Part shown: one piece after another, positions 34,480 to 43,523 of the stretch
How the letters are laid out: every line of letters starts with the position of its first letter
Position numbering within the stretch: the first letter of the stretch is position 1
Source of the DNA: Flavobacterium filum DSM 17961
GTDB lineage: Bacteria > Bacteroidota > Bacteroidia > Flavobacteriales > Flavobacteriaceae
DNA length: 64,000 bases
Assembly: GCF_000425465.1 (NCBI RefSeq)
Contig: NZ_KE384381.1
Location: 334,794 to 398,793, forward strand
Reading direction: 5' to 3'
Program-made: the position numbers and the translations under genes
Notes under the pieces: generated by a model
Told to the model about the DNA's origin: nothing
The model's database searches: none
The model's input: the letters and a program-made list of their open reading frames with translations, nothing else

Positions 34480-36234
34480 TTATAATGGAACTTTAAAAAC
34501 GGTACGTAATCCGTTTTGGGTTTTTATATTTAAAGTTCCTTTCATTGCCTCCACTCTTTTTTGGATGTTTTTCAACCCATTCCCAAAAACATTTTCTTTC
34601 TTAATTCCAATACCGTTATCATGGATAGTTATTTGAATTTGCTTAGATGAAACTAAATCCATATTCAGTCCTATTTTGGTTGCCTGAGCATGTTTGAGGG
34701 AATTATTCAGTACTTCTTTTATGGCATAAAATAAGTTCTTTCTTAAATGACCATTCATTTTTATTGAATCACTCTCTTTGATGGTTGAGCTAAATGAAAA
34801 TTCGATAGGTGTTTGTTCGAAAAGTGTTGCACCATACATTTTTACATATTCCGAAAAATGTTGTAGTGTGTTCTGTTCCGTATTTAAAGACCAAATAAAT
34901 GTATTCAAACGCTGTGAAATTTCTTTTCCGGTATGATTAATTTTGGAGGCTAAAATTTTTTGCTTATCGGAGGCGTCTTCATTTTTCATCATTAAATCCG
35001 CATGAATGAGGATGCTGCTTAGTCCGCTACCTATATCGTCATGCAAATCTTTACTGATTTCGTTTTTTTGTTGTAATAAGGTTTTTTGAATTTTATTTTT
35101 TCTTCTGATAATGATGATGATTAACGATAAAATAATTACAAAAAGTAAGGCAACAATTAATTGAAGGATGGCAAATTTTCGTTGTTTTTGCAATTCTTCT
35201 ACTTGCAACAAAAGTAATTTATTTTCGCTTTTGGCATATTGTTCTGAAATGTTTTGAATGTTTATGTTTCCTTTTAGTCTAGTCTCTTCATTGATTTGAA
35301 TTAGTTTTTCCTGTACTACAGAAACCTTCTCCATTTGCTTATTTCTTTTGAAAACCTCCAAAGCAATCGAATAAAAATAATGCTGAAACGTTGCATTAAT
35401 AATTTTTTGATTGATGAGTACCAATCCTGCTTCAAACCATCGATTATATTCAATTGGATTATTTTCAAAACATTGCATTAAATAACCATAGTTTAGCAAA
35501 ACAATATCAAAGTACTCACTTTTTTGTGCAGAAAGAATACTCTTTTGAAAATAGAAAACCGCACTGTCTGTTTTCTTTTCTTGTAAATAAATTTGACCAA
35601 ATGTTTGTTCCGTGTTTGGTATACCTCTTTTACTGTTGGAAATTTTGGCATATTGATAAGCTTTCTCGTTGTACCAGGCAGCGGAATCCGTTTGTTTTAA
35701 TTTTAATTTTAATTGTGCAATATTATTGAAAATGTGTTCTTGTTGAATGATGCTTCTCATGCTTTTCTTATTGACCTTAATCGGTTGGAAATCCCTTGCC
35801 TTCCAAAGCGATTTTTCGGCAGATTTCAATTCATTCATTTCTATTTGGTTGATTCCTTTAAAGAAATAACCATTAGCCGTCCACAAACTATCCTTTAGTT
35901 GTTTTGCTTTTTGTATAGCTTTATCCCCTTCGTTTGTGCCAAATTGAAATAATCCATCGTAGTAAAAAAGTTCTGATTGAAGACTGTGAATAAAAACAAT
36001 AGTAGTATCTGACTGTTTGGGAGATATCAAATCTTTTGTGTGATTTAACCATTTTTGGGAAGCTTGAATATCATCTGTTTCCAAATAATGTTCTGCCAAC
36101 AGGAATGATTTGGCAATTTTGCAATCTGCTGTTTTGCAGTTTTTAAGTTCTTGTATTTTATTTTTTTCAGAAACGTTTTGAGCTTTTCCAAGAGCGAAAA
36201 TCAATACTAAAAACACGTTTAAAAAAATTTTCAT
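34480..36234 (-). CDS. TPR sensor histidine kinase A (NarX/DesK class)
   Basis: A 584-residue kinase with a signal peptide (MKIFLNVFLVLIFALGKAQ). About 320 periplasmic residues of TPR-type helices follow (SAVFYFQKSILSAQKS and similar), then a coiled coil, one membrane segment (354-376) and the cytoplasmic HisKA_3 domain with phospho-acceptor His398 in SKDLHDDIGSGLSS. The ATPase domain ends with IKEVLNNSLKHAQATKIG (N box), DNGIGIK and GNGLKNIQKRVEAMKG. It is 9 bases downstream of response regulator A and is terminated at 34427. The sensed signal is unknown; the TPR domain suggests a protein or peptide partner. Confidence 0.92.
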   Translation of the reverse strand: MKIFLNVFLVLIFALGKAQNVSEKNKIQELKNCKTADCKIAKSFLLAEHYLETDDIQASQKWLNHTKDLISPKQSDTTIVFIHSLQSELFYYDGLFQFGTNEGDKAIQKAKQLKDSLWTANGYFFKGINQIEMNELKSAEKSLWKARDFQPIKVNKKSMRSIIQQEHIFNNIAQLKLKLKQTDSAAWYNEKAYQYAKISNSKRGIPNTEQTFGQIYLQEKKTDSAVFYFQKSILSAQKSEYFDIVLLNYGYLMQCFENNPIEYNRWFEAGLVLINQKIINATFQHYFYSIALEVFKRNKQMEKVSVVQEKLIQINEETRLKGNINIQNISEQYAKSENKLLLLQVEELQKQRKFAILQLIVALLFVIILSLIIIIIRRKNKIQKTLLQQKNEISKDLHDDIGSGLSSILIHADLMMKNEDASDKQKILASKINHTGKEISQRLNTFIWSLNTEQNTLQHFSEYVKMYGATLFEQTPIEFSFSSTIKESDSIKMNGHLRKNLFYAIKEVLNNSLKHAQATKIGLNMDLVSSKQIQITIHDNGIGIKKENVFGNGLKNIQKRVEAMKGTLNIKTQNGLRTVFKVPL

Positions 36235-36243
36235 ATCCTTATT

Positions 36244-36870
36244 TTAGCGTTTTAAAAATAGATTTACCGCTTCAACTCTTGTATTGACATGTAACTTTTC
36301 ATAAATATTTTGAATGTGTTTTCTGACCGTCCCTACACTAATCTCCAAAACTGCGGCTACTTCCTTGTTCATTTGTCCTTTGGCCAACAATTCCAGAATT
36401 TCCTTTTCTCTGGAAGTTAACGATTCCGTTAATTTGTTTTGCGATTCCATTTTAGAAAAACTGGCTACTACTTTTCGGGCAATACTACTACTCATGGGGC
36501 TTCCACCTTCAAATAACTCATCTAATGCTCCGATTATTTTGGCTGGTCCTTCTGTTTTGAGAATATAGCCACTGGCTCCTGCTTCCAGACTTTGAAAAAT
36601 TTTAGCATCATCTTCATAAGAAGTACACATTAAAACGAATATGTGCGGACAAGCATTTTTTAATTTATTCACACAAATAATTCCGTTTTCACCGGGTAAA
36701 TTTATATCCATTAAAACGGCATCCACATCCAAAGTGGGTAATTCTTTTAACGCCAATTCGGCGTTTTCGAAACTTCCGGCTAATTCATATTGATCCGTAA
36801 ATTGAATCATCATGCCCAATGCCTCTCGCAAATCGTGGTCATCTTCTACTATCCCAATTCGTTTTTTCAT
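36244..36870 (-). CDS. Response regulator A (NarL/LuxR class)
   Basis: A 208-residue regulator. The receiver domain has acidic pocket EDD at 9-11 and phospho-acceptor Asp55 in LMDINLPGENG, with SGYILK near the end. The C-terminal LuxR helix-turn-helix is LTSREKEILELLAKGQMNKEVAAVLEISVGTVRKHIQNIYEKL. I start at MKKRIGIVEDD; a longer frame to 36957 would read through terminator T-B. It is first in the two-gene operon with kinase A. Likely targets are the fibre genes beside it. Confidence 0.94.
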   Translation of the reverse strand: MKKRIGIVEDDHDLREALGMMIQFTDQYELAGSFENAELALKELPTLDVDAVLMDINLPGENGIICVNKLKNACPHIFVLMCTSYEDDAKIFQSLEAGASGYILKTEGPAKIIGALDELFEGGSPMSSSIARKVVASFSKMESQNKLTESLTSREKEILELLAKGQMNKEVAAVLEISVGTVRKHIQNIYEKLHVNTRVEAVNLFLKR

Positions 36871-36936
36871 GCGTTTAGAATTACTAAGCAATATTAAAAA
36901 TAGTAAATCTTTTTTTAAATACGTAATTGTGCGTAT

Positions 36937-36996
36937 AAAAAAGATCCCCTTCCGCAAACCACTACCGGAAGGGGATCAACCACTAAAACTAAATTT
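36937..36996 (-). terminator. Terminator element T-B, end of fibre module B
   Basis: GATCCCCTTCCG (36943-36954) pairs over 12 bp with CGGAAGGGGATC (36966-36977) on an 11-base loop, followed by a T run on the minus strand. Stem, loop and flank match T-A almost base for base. Confidence 0.9.
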
Positions 36997-37000
36997 TTGT

Positions 37001-38647
37001 TTAAGGATCAATAACGGTTAATAAACGGTGGTGTAATATAGTTGTTCCTGCTTCCGTTCCATCAAGAACTACCAGAGAGCGAATTACATCACCGGTAATA
37101 AAAGGGTTGTTACCGGTTGGTAAGTATTGTATGGAAACCGTTTGACTTATTCCGGCTTGAACCGTAATTGGAAATTTAAAATCCACATTCCAGTGGCCAA
37201 TATTTGCAGCACTTGTTACTGTATTTACCATGGTAAAAAATGGACGAACTAATGTCCCATTGAGTACTAAACCAAAATTCAAGGGGGCACTTTCAACATT
37301 TGTACTTTGTAAAAAATTGGAGAAAACTGACCCAGAAGCATTAAAGTTCACTACCACCATATTATTGGTGGGAGTAAAAGTTAAAGTCATTTGAGCAATT
37401 GTTTGAGGACCGGAACCGACTGTATAAATTGAATTAGTTGTACCCACAGCTGTATAATATCTCGTTTTATTTTCATTTCCTAAACGAGCCCATTTTGTAT
37501 TGTCCCAATAATAAAATCCCGGTACTACCTCATTTGGAGTTGTTCCGGCTGAAGCAGTATTATACACTAACGTACTTTCCAGAATTGCACCTCCATTTGG
37601 ATTTATAATAGGTGAAGCTACATTTGAAGCTGTCAATGCCACTCTTGGAATTAATACTCCTCTATTGTTTGCATTAAGGTCTAAGATTCCATTTGGAGTT
37701 GTAGTTCCAATACCTAAATTTCCATTATTCGTTAAAGTCATTCGAGTAAAATTACCCCCTGTTCGGAATTGGAATCCATTTAATGTACTTGTGTTATTAA
37801 AAATTAAACTTGCTCCAATAGAACTTGCATTCGTTCCAAAAAGCAACCCATTTTCCGCTGTTGACGGAGTTAAAAAATGTTGAAATACATTTCCGTTACT
37901 TTCTACCACAACACCTGCATTGGCATTTGATGTAGCACCGCTTGCTCCATTGGCAACATGGAGTCTTCTAGCCGGAGCTACCGTTCCAATTCCAAGGTTA
38001 CCGGTATTTGTCAAGGTCATACGTGTAAAATTGCCCCCCGCTCTAAATTGAAAACCGTCAGGGTTACTAACATTATTGTAAATTATTCCAGACCCAAGAG
38101 AATTAGTATCAGTACCAAACAATAAGCCGTTTTCAGCTGTAGAAGGCGTTAAAAAATGCTGGTATACATTTGCGTTGCTTTCCACTAAAATACCTGTACT
38201 CCCACTTGAAACTGCTCCACTCACTCCATTGGAAACATGCAGTCTTCTTGCCGGGGTGGTCGTTCCAAATCCATTGTTCCCAAATGTATATTTGTTGTCT
38301 AAAAAATTGGTTGAGGCTTCAGATGTGCCTACTTTTAAAAAATCCCTGTCTTGTTCATTACCAACCGGTTTCCAAGTAGTTGATGTATTATCCCAAAAGT
38401 AAAAACCCGGTACATTACTTCCGTTTGTAGTTGTCAAATAGACCATCATTCCTTCTTGGGCAGCTGTTGGATTGATTGCCGGGAAAGCATCTATTTTTGG
38501 AATTAAAATCCCTTGCGTATTGCTTGGATTAGCCTGATTTTCAGAACGAATTTCTAAAGAAGCATTTGGGTTAGTGGTGTTGATACCTACTTGTGCTTTA
38601 GTTATCGTTACGAAAAGGGAAATAAATATTATTACATACGTTTTCAT
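37001..38647 (-). CDS. Fibre B: secreted tail-fibre-like protein without S74 domain
   Basis: A 548-residue exported protein with a signal peptide ending TKAQ. It opens VGINTTNPNASLEIRSENQ followed by GILIPKIDAFPAINPTAAQEGMMVYL, clearly homologous to the start of fibre A. Two consecutive repeats of about 90 residues follow (TTPARRLHVSNG... NLGIGT and APARRLHVANG... NLGIGT). A third IPRVALTASN-type unit comes next, then a C-terminal beta-sandwich-like region (about 400-548) ending TTILHHRLLTVIDP, which resembles a C1q/TNF-like head only in outline. There is no S74 domain, no coiled coil and no T9SS sorting domain. It follows the 38691 gene by 43 bases. Confidence 0.8.
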   Translation of the reverse strand: MKTYVIIFISLFVTITKAQVGINTTNPNASLEIRSENQANPSNTQGILIPKIDAFPAINPTAAQEGMMVYLTTTNGSNVPGFYFWDNTSTTWKPVGNEQDRDFLKVGTSEASTNFLDNKYTFGNNGFGTTTPARRLHVSNGVSGAVSSGSTGILVESNANVYQHFLTPSTAENGLLFGTDTNSLGSGIIYNNVSNPDGFQFRAGGNFTRMTLTNTGNLGIGTVAPARRLHVANGASGATSNANAGVVVESNGNVFQHFLTPSTAENGLLFGTNASSIGASLIFNNTSTLNGFQFRTGGNFTRMTLTNNGNLGIGTTTPNGILDLNANNRGVLIPRVALTASNVASPIINPNGGAILESTLVYNTASAGTTPNEVVPGFYYWDNTKWARLGNENKTRYYTAVGTTNSIYTVGSGPQTIAQMTLTFTPTNNMVVVNFNASGSVFSNFLQSTNVESAPLNFGLVLNGTLVRPFFTMVNTVTSAANIGHWNVDFKFPITVQAGISQTVSIQYLPTGNNPFITGDVIRSLVVLDGTEAGTTILHHRLLTVIDP

Positions 38648-38690
38648 TAGTTTTATTGCATTGGAAAATGAAACTTCTATTTTATTATTA

Positions 38691-40226
38691 TCATTTTTTA
38701 ATAACCTTAAATGAAAATTGTTGATTATCCATCGTTGAAACTTTTAAAATATATAAACCTAATGCTAATCCAGCCAGTTGAATTTGATTGTTTTCCCAAT
38801 TGGGAATACTCACTTTTTTGCCAAGTGAATCAAAAAGTTCTATAGAATTAATTGAAACCGAATCTTCAAGGTCAAAATTGATTTTATCCGTAAATGGATT
38901 GGGATATACTTTTATACTGCTGACATTCAACTCCTGAGTACCTAAATTCATGTCACCCTTAAATTTCATTACAAATTGTTTAGATTCATTAGGGGTGTCT
39001 ATATATCCGAGTGAAAAAACATCACCATTGCCATCCATAATAATATGTTCAGGCATTTGACTGGAGAATTCATTTGGATTAGGATTGATATCATGGATGG
39101 TTTCGCCTATATTAGAAACACTACCATCGGCATTGAACCATGTAATAGCTGTTTTATGTTCGGTTTCGTCATTCATTACAATTGTGTGTCTCCAACCTCT
39201 CATAAACCTACCATCGGGATAAAGTAAAGGTCTCGAAGCAAATCCGGATACATTTGTCATTCCTGTTGCCGAGTATGTTGAAGTACCATTAGAGCCAAAA
39301 CTCGTGTCTATCACACCATTTGGCAGAAACTTATGGGCTGTCATTTGCACCGGCCCTGTCACTATTTCTCCCAAAACAAGTATAGTACCATCTGTGAGTT
39401 CTCTCATGTGTCTGCCTGTTGGTACGACTACTGTTCCGTTGCTTCCAAAATTGGTTACCGTATTTCCACTTAAATTGAACTTTGCCATTTTGATTACGCC
39501 ATCTCCTCCACCTAAAACCAAAATATTTCCATCATTAGAACAATCCAAATCAGTAGCACCTTGAGGGCCCGCATTGCCAAATAAATGTGTTTTAATTCCT
39601 CCGTTCCCAAACGAACTATCTAAATTTCCATTTGAAGTTAGCATCATCAGAGCTGCAATTCCAGCTGCCCCAGAACCATAACGGGCTAATGTGATATATC
39701 TTCCATCAGATAATCTTACTATCCTAAAAATATAGTCTGTTGAAGTGCTTAAGGCCATTGTAAAGTATCCTCCGGTTCCAAATGAACTATCTAAAGACCC
39801 GTTAGCAAGATACCGAGCAACAAAACTATCATGACCTTGTGAAGAAAATGAATTTGACTTTATACCACAAACCACTACTTTCCCATCAGGTTCTGCAATA
39901 ATGTCATAATACTGCGTGAAAAAAGATTCGTTGCTAATCACTTTCCCACCATCACCAAAAGTTGTATCCATAGTGCCGTCTGTATTATATTTAGCTAAGT
40001 ACGCATGGTATAAATTAGTCCCAATGGAATAGCCAGCCGTAACTAATTTATTATTCTGCAATACCGTTATTGCTCTCGGGACATCTCCCAGTCCGGTTTG
40101 CATAACAGGTGAAATTACTACACCGTTATTACCAAAATTCGAATCTAAAGTTCCCATTTGTGCGTATGCCTTACATCCTAAAATTATGATGAAAGACATA
40201 AAAGAATTCAATATTATTTTTTTCAT
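38691..40226 (-). CDS. T9SS-exported delta-60 repeat protein
   Basis: A 511-residue exported protein with a signal peptide ending AYAQ. The body is made of repeats with the pattern LDSNFGNNGVV / MDTTFGDGGKVI / LDSSFGTGGYF / LDSSFGNGGIKT / IDTSFGSNGT about 55-60 residues apart, the delta-60 repeat of predicted beta-propeller-like proteins. The C terminus has a type A sorting domain (IKVYPNPFTDKINFDLED... GLYILKVSTMDNQQFSFKVIKK). It is the first gene after the terminator of kinase B and is followed by fibre B. Function in adhesion or binding is inferred. Confidence 0.88.
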   Translation of the reverse strand: MKKIILNSFMSFIIILGCKAYAQMGTLDSNFGNNGVVISPVMQTGLGDVPRAITVLQNNKLVTAGYSIGTNLYHAYLAKYNTDGTMDTTFGDGGKVISNESFFTQYYDIIAEPDGKVVVCGIKSNSFSSQGHDSFVARYLANGSLDSSFGTGGYFTMALSTSTDYIFRIVRLSDGRYITLARYGSGAAGIAALMMLTSNGNLDSSFGNGGIKTHLFGNAGPQGATDLDCSNDGNILVLGGGDGVIKMAKFNLSGNTVTNFGSNGTVVVPTGRHMRELTDGTILVLGEIVTGPVQMTAHKFLPNGVIDTSFGSNGTSTYSATGMTNVSGFASRPLLYPDGRFMRGWRHTIVMNDETEHKTAITWFNADGSVSNIGETIHDINPNPNEFSSQMPEHIIMDGNGDVFSLGYIDTPNESKQFVMKFKGDMNLGTQELNVSSIKVYPNPFTDKINFDLEDSVSINSIELFDSLGKKVSIPNWENNQIQLAGLALGLYILKVSTMDNQQFSFKVIKK

Positions 40227-40273
40227 GGTGATAGGTTTTAAATTTCAATATCGAGTGATGTAATTTTACACTA

Positions 40274-40281
40274 CGAAAGTA
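40274..40281 (-). promoter_or_regulatory. Candidate -7 element for the delta-60/fibre B operon
   Basis: TACTTTCG on the minus strand is one base off TAnnTTTG and lies 47 bases before the ATG, between the kinase B terminator and the gene. Confidence 0.4.
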
Positions 40282-40296
40282 GAACCTGTAGCCATA

Positions 40297-40322
40297 AAAA
40301 AAATCAACCTTTTGGTTGATTT
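40297..40322 (-). terminator. Terminator after sensor kinase B
   Basis: AAATCAACC (40301-40309) pairs with GGTTGATTT (40314-40322) across TTTT. A T run follows on the minus strand. Confidence 0.85.
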
Positions 40323-40345
40323 TGAATGGTTTGCCGTAACACAGC

Positions 40346-42226
40346 TTATTGCAAAGGAATGGTGAATACCAATTGAGTTCCTTCCCCAATGGTCGATGAA
40401 ATCGTATATTTTCCGCCGATACTTTGAATCCGTTTTTGGTAGTTTCGGAGTCCGTTTCCGGTATAACTTTGGGAGGTATCAAACCCTTTTCCGTTATCTG
40501 AAACGGTTATCATCAAGTTGCCGTCTTTTATAGCGAAGGATAAACTTATTTGCTTCGCATTTGCATGTTTAATCGCATTGTTTACGGTTTCTTTGACTAA
40601 TAAAAATGTGTGGCGGTTTCGCATCCATCCAAAACTTAACTCGGGAATGGTATCCGGAATGGAACCGATGAACTTCATTTTGGCATTTTCTACCATTTCA
40701 CTTACTTGTGAACGAATAAAAAAGATGAGTTCTTCTAAGGTTTGATTGGTTTCATTTAACGCCCAAATGATTTCACTCATTTTAGAAATTGTATCATCAC
40801 TGATTTCTGCTACTTTATCAAGGCGTTCTTCTTTAATGGTTTCTTCTGATTTGATGGCATTTACGATATATCGAATTCTACTCAAACCGGTTCCCACATC
40901 ATCGTGCATGTCTTGTGCAATACGAAGCCGTTCATCCGCAACCGCTTTTTCCTGTTCTAATAACAGAATGGCTTTTTTGGCTTTGTAGTTTTTATACAAC
41001 GAAAAAGCTAATCCTCCTGCACCAATAATTCCTAGTCCAAGAGCAATCGAAATCCATAATCGCTTTTTATTTTGGGCTTCCAAGTTTTGGATTTGTAAAT
41101 TTTTCTTTTCCGTTTCATATTTGGTCGTTGCTTCCACAATGGCTTTGTTGGTTTTTTCCATGTCAATGATGGACTTAACCGAATCAGAAGACATGGTATA
41201 GGCATGCCATTTTTCAACTTCGTTTCCAGCCATAGAAACTGTAGCCATCAACTTGTAGCACTTTTGCAACAACTCTTTGGATTCATAGACTTTTGCTTTT
41301 TCTAAGGCTAATGAAGCATAATAATGAGCATTTGCATGATCTTTTTTGTATAAATAATAACTGCTTAAACCCAGGTAACTAAAAATTTCTCCGTCTTTAT
41401 TTTCCAGTTTTTTGGATAGCAACAAAGCCTCTTCTGCATAAGGTTTAATGAATTGTGATTGATTGGACTTTACTAAAACATCACTTTTGTTTAATAAATT
41501 CATCAATTTCAAATAATCATTTTCAAGTTGAATGGACAACTGTAAGGACTCCTCGATGGCTTTATTCGCTTCATCAAATCTTCCGAGGTTAGTTAGGGCT
41601 ATTGATTTATTGATTAATGCATTCGTTAATCTGTGCAATAATTTATTTTTTCGAGCATTTTCTTCCGCCAAAATGGCGTATTCTATACTTTTTTCGTTTT
41701 GACCAATATCCTCGTATAATGCAGAAAGATTCCCATAAATAGTCGAAAGTTTTACCTCATCTTTGAGTTGTTTGGCATATTCAATCGCTTGAAGACTATA
41801 TTGAATTGCTGCATTATAATTTTCCAAATACTGATAAGAAGCAGCTGTATTACCATAAGCAGATAAAAGTAATTCAGGTGATTTGGTTTTTTGAGCCATT
41901 TTAATGCTTTTTAAATTGAGCTCTAATGCTTCTTGAAGTTTTCCTTCTATATTTAAAACATAAGTATAATTGGCAATAAATTTTATCATTCCTTCATCAA
42001 ATTGAAGTTTCTTGCTCAATTTTTCAGCTTTTTTATAATAATTTTTGGCCGTATCTAAGCTTGTACCTTCATATTGTTGCCCGATATGAATGTATAGAAA
42101 AACCAATTCTTTATCTTTCGTTTTGGGCAATAAACGCAATAAACTGTCTTTGTTCAAGACTTGTTGAGCGAAGCTACATTGAAAACCAATCAGCAACAGA
42201 ATGAATGCAATTTTTTTACTTCCCAT
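40346..42226 (-). CDS. TPR sensor histidine kinase B (NarX/DesK class)
   Basis: A 626-residue kinase with a signal peptide ending SFAQ. TPR repeats cover about residues 30-350 (ALELNLKSIKMAQKTKSPELLLSAYGNTAASYQ and others). A coiled coil leads to one membrane segment (about 393-413). The HisKA_3 domain has His441 in QDMHDDVGTGLSR and the ATPase domain has VKETVNNAIKHANAKQI, SDNGKGFD and GNGLRNYQKRIQSIGG. The start codon overlaps the preceding response regulator by 11 bases. Same architecture as kinase A but diverged in sequence. Confidence 0.93.
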   Translation of the reverse strand: MGSKKIAFILLLIGFQCSFAQQVLNKDSLLRLLPKTKDKELVFLYIHIGQQYEGTSLDTAKNYYKKAEKLSKKLQFDEGMIKFIANYTYVLNIEGKLQEALELNLKSIKMAQKTKSPELLLSAYGNTAASYQYLENYNAAIQYSLQAIEYAKQLKDEVKLSTIYGNLSALYEDIGQNEKSIEYAILAEENARKNKLLHRLTNALINKSIALTNLGRFDEANKAIEESLQLSIQLENDYLKLMNLLNKSDVLVKSNQSQFIKPYAEEALLLSKKLENKDGEIFSYLGLSSYYLYKKDHANAHYYASLALEKAKVYESKELLQKCYKLMATVSMAGNEVEKWHAYTMSSDSVKSIIDMEKTNKAIVEATTKYETEKKNLQIQNLEAQNKKRLWISIALGLGIIGAGGLAFSLYKNYKAKKAILLLEQEKAVADERLRIAQDMHDDVGTGLSRIRYIVNAIKSEETIKEERLDKVAEISDDTISKMSEIIWALNETNQTLEELIFFIRSQVSEMVENAKMKFIGSIPDTIPELSFGWMRNRHTFLLVKETVNNAIKHANAKQISLSFAIKDGNLMITVSDNGKGFDTSQSYTGNGLRNYQKRIQSIGGKYTISSTIGEGTQLVFTIPLQ

Positions 42227-42839
42227 ATAATTTATTAATGGCTTCGGTGCGGTTTTGCACTTGTAATTTTTGATAAATATGATTGAGATGCGTTTTTACG
42301 GTACTAATGGAAATATGCTCCTTCTCTGCAATTTCTTTGTACAAATAGCCTTTACTGAGTTGTTCTAAAATTTCAATTTCTTTCTTGGTGAGTAAATCAT
42401 TGAACTTATTTTTTTTCGGTTCAACGTTAAACGAATTCAGCACTTTTCTGGCGATTTTTGGCGACATCGGACTTCCGCCTTCATTCAGTTCCAATAAAGA
42501 TTCTACAATTTTTTCAGGAGGTGTATTTTTTAAAATATAGCCACTCGCTCCGGCTTTTAAAGCTTCAAAAACTTGATCGCTGTCTTCATAAATTGTAAAC
42601 ATAATAAACTGCATATCCGGACAATTCTCTTTAATTTCCCGCATACATTCAATACCCGATTTTTGAGGCAAATTGATATCAGCTAACACAATATCCGGTT
42701 CTAAAGTTGGAATCTCCTTAATCGCCTCCTCAGCATTGGTAAACGATTTCAAAAGTTTGAATGAGGGATTTTTTCGAATAATACATTCGAGTCCTTGTAA
42801 TATATCAATAGTGTCTTCCACTATACAAATTGAAATCAT
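42216..42839 (-). CDS. Response regulator B (NarL/LuxR class)
   Basis: A 207-residue regulator with receiver Asp54 in VLADINLPQKSG, a switch Thr in FTIYEDSDQ, and SGYILKNTPPEKIVESLLELNEGGSPMSP, which is nearly the same as in regulator A (EGGSPMSSSIARKVV). The C-terminal helix-turn-helix is LTKKEIEILEQLSKGYLYKEIAEKEHISISTVKTHLNHIY. It is first in its operon and translationally coupled to kinase B. The similarity to regulator A indicates a duplicated module. Confidence 0.94.
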   Translation of the reverse strand: MISICIVEDTIDILQGLECIIRKNPSFKLLKSFTNAEEAIKEIPTLEPDIVLADINLPQKSGIECMREIKENCPDMQFIMFTIYEDSDQVFEALKAGASGYILKNTPPEKIVESLLELNEGGSPMSPKIARKVLNSFNVEPKKNKFNDLLTKKEIEILEQLSKGYLYKEIAEKEHISISTVKTHLNHIYQKLQVQNRTEAINKLYGK

Positions 42840-42944
42840 ACTAACTTTTTTTTTACGCCAATAAAAGTAGAAAAAGTAAAGCTATAAAAAATAGTACAAA
42901 GGGTTGATTTTAAAGTATAAAAATTGAACTTGTTTTTTTATAAA

Positions 42945-43001
42945 ACTAAAATCCCCTTTCGAAACCATTAAACGAAAGGGGATGAACTACTGACTAAATT
43001 T
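42945..43001 (-). terminator. Terminator element T-C, end of the OmpA-led operon
   Basis: ATCCCCTTTCG (42951-42961) pairs over 11 bp with CGAAAGGGGAT (42973-42983) around an 11-base loop. Compared with T-A and T-B, one stem pair is changed on both arms (C-G to T-A), a compensatory change that supports the structure. The DNA between it and regulator B (42840-42944) must hold the regulator promoter; TACTTTTA at 42861-42868 is a candidate. Confidence 0.85.
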
Positions 43002-43028
43002 CCACAATTGCAAGTAGATGAATGCTGC

Positions 43029-43514
43029 TTATATTTTCAAAAACATTTTGGCTGAAGTTATTTCACCTTTCACATTGAGTGGTTTTGCTTCTAAAATAAT
43101 TTCGTAATTTCCTTTTGGAATTTCAGAAATTCTGTCTTCAGAACCCGTTTGAAGTGTTGATAGTATCGAAATAAAATCAAATGTTTCCACCGGCATGAGC
43201 ATATCACCCGGAAAAAACGGAATCGGACTTCGTTTGGAGGTTCCCACCACTTTCCCATCCTTCTTAACAATGGTGGTAAACACAAATTGTACCACCATTT
43301 TTTTATCGCTGTTCAACGGAATGGCATTCCCGGTAAAACTAAATTGAATTGGATATTTATTTTCTCGAAAATCCGCATAAAGATTTACGGCTAAATTGTT
43401 TCGAGCTTGAACCTCCATTTTTGATTGTTCTTTCACCTTTATTTCGCCCTGAACTAATTGAGCAAAACCGGAAAATTGAACGATAATGAATAAAAGTAAG
43501 GTAAATTTTTTCAT
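43029..43514 (-). CDS. Small exported protein, last gene of the OmpA-led operon
   Basis: A 161-residue protein with a signal peptide ending GFAQ (near residue 19). The mature part looks like an immunoglobulin-like beta sandwich (VNLYADFRENKYPIQFSFTGNAIPL, KMVVQFVFTTIVKKDGKVVG, GNYEIILEAKPLNVKGEI). No family is recognised. It is the sixth gene of a tightly spaced operon (9 bases after 43524's stop) that ends at T-C. A role as a structural or chaperone part of the same surface assembly is inferred. Confidence 0.72.
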   Translation of the reverse strand: MKKFTLLLFIIVQFSGFAQLVQGEIKVKEQSKMEVQARNNLAVNLYADFRENKYPIQFSFTGNAIPLNSDKKMVVQFVFTTIVKKDGKVVGTSKRSPIPFFPGDMLMPVETFDFISILSTLQTGSEDRISEIPKGNYEIILEAKPLNVKGEITSAKMFLKI

Positions 43515-43523
43515 ACGTATTGT

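Noticed and set aside
36871..36957. N-terminal extension of response regulator A
   Set aside because: These codons run through terminator T-B, and the receiver domain starts normally at MKKRIGIVEDD.
30514..38647. Fibre and S74 domains as sign of a prophage
   Set aside because: No integrase, portal, terminase, capsid or lysis gene is present nearby; both fibres have signal peptides and sit beside sensor kinases.
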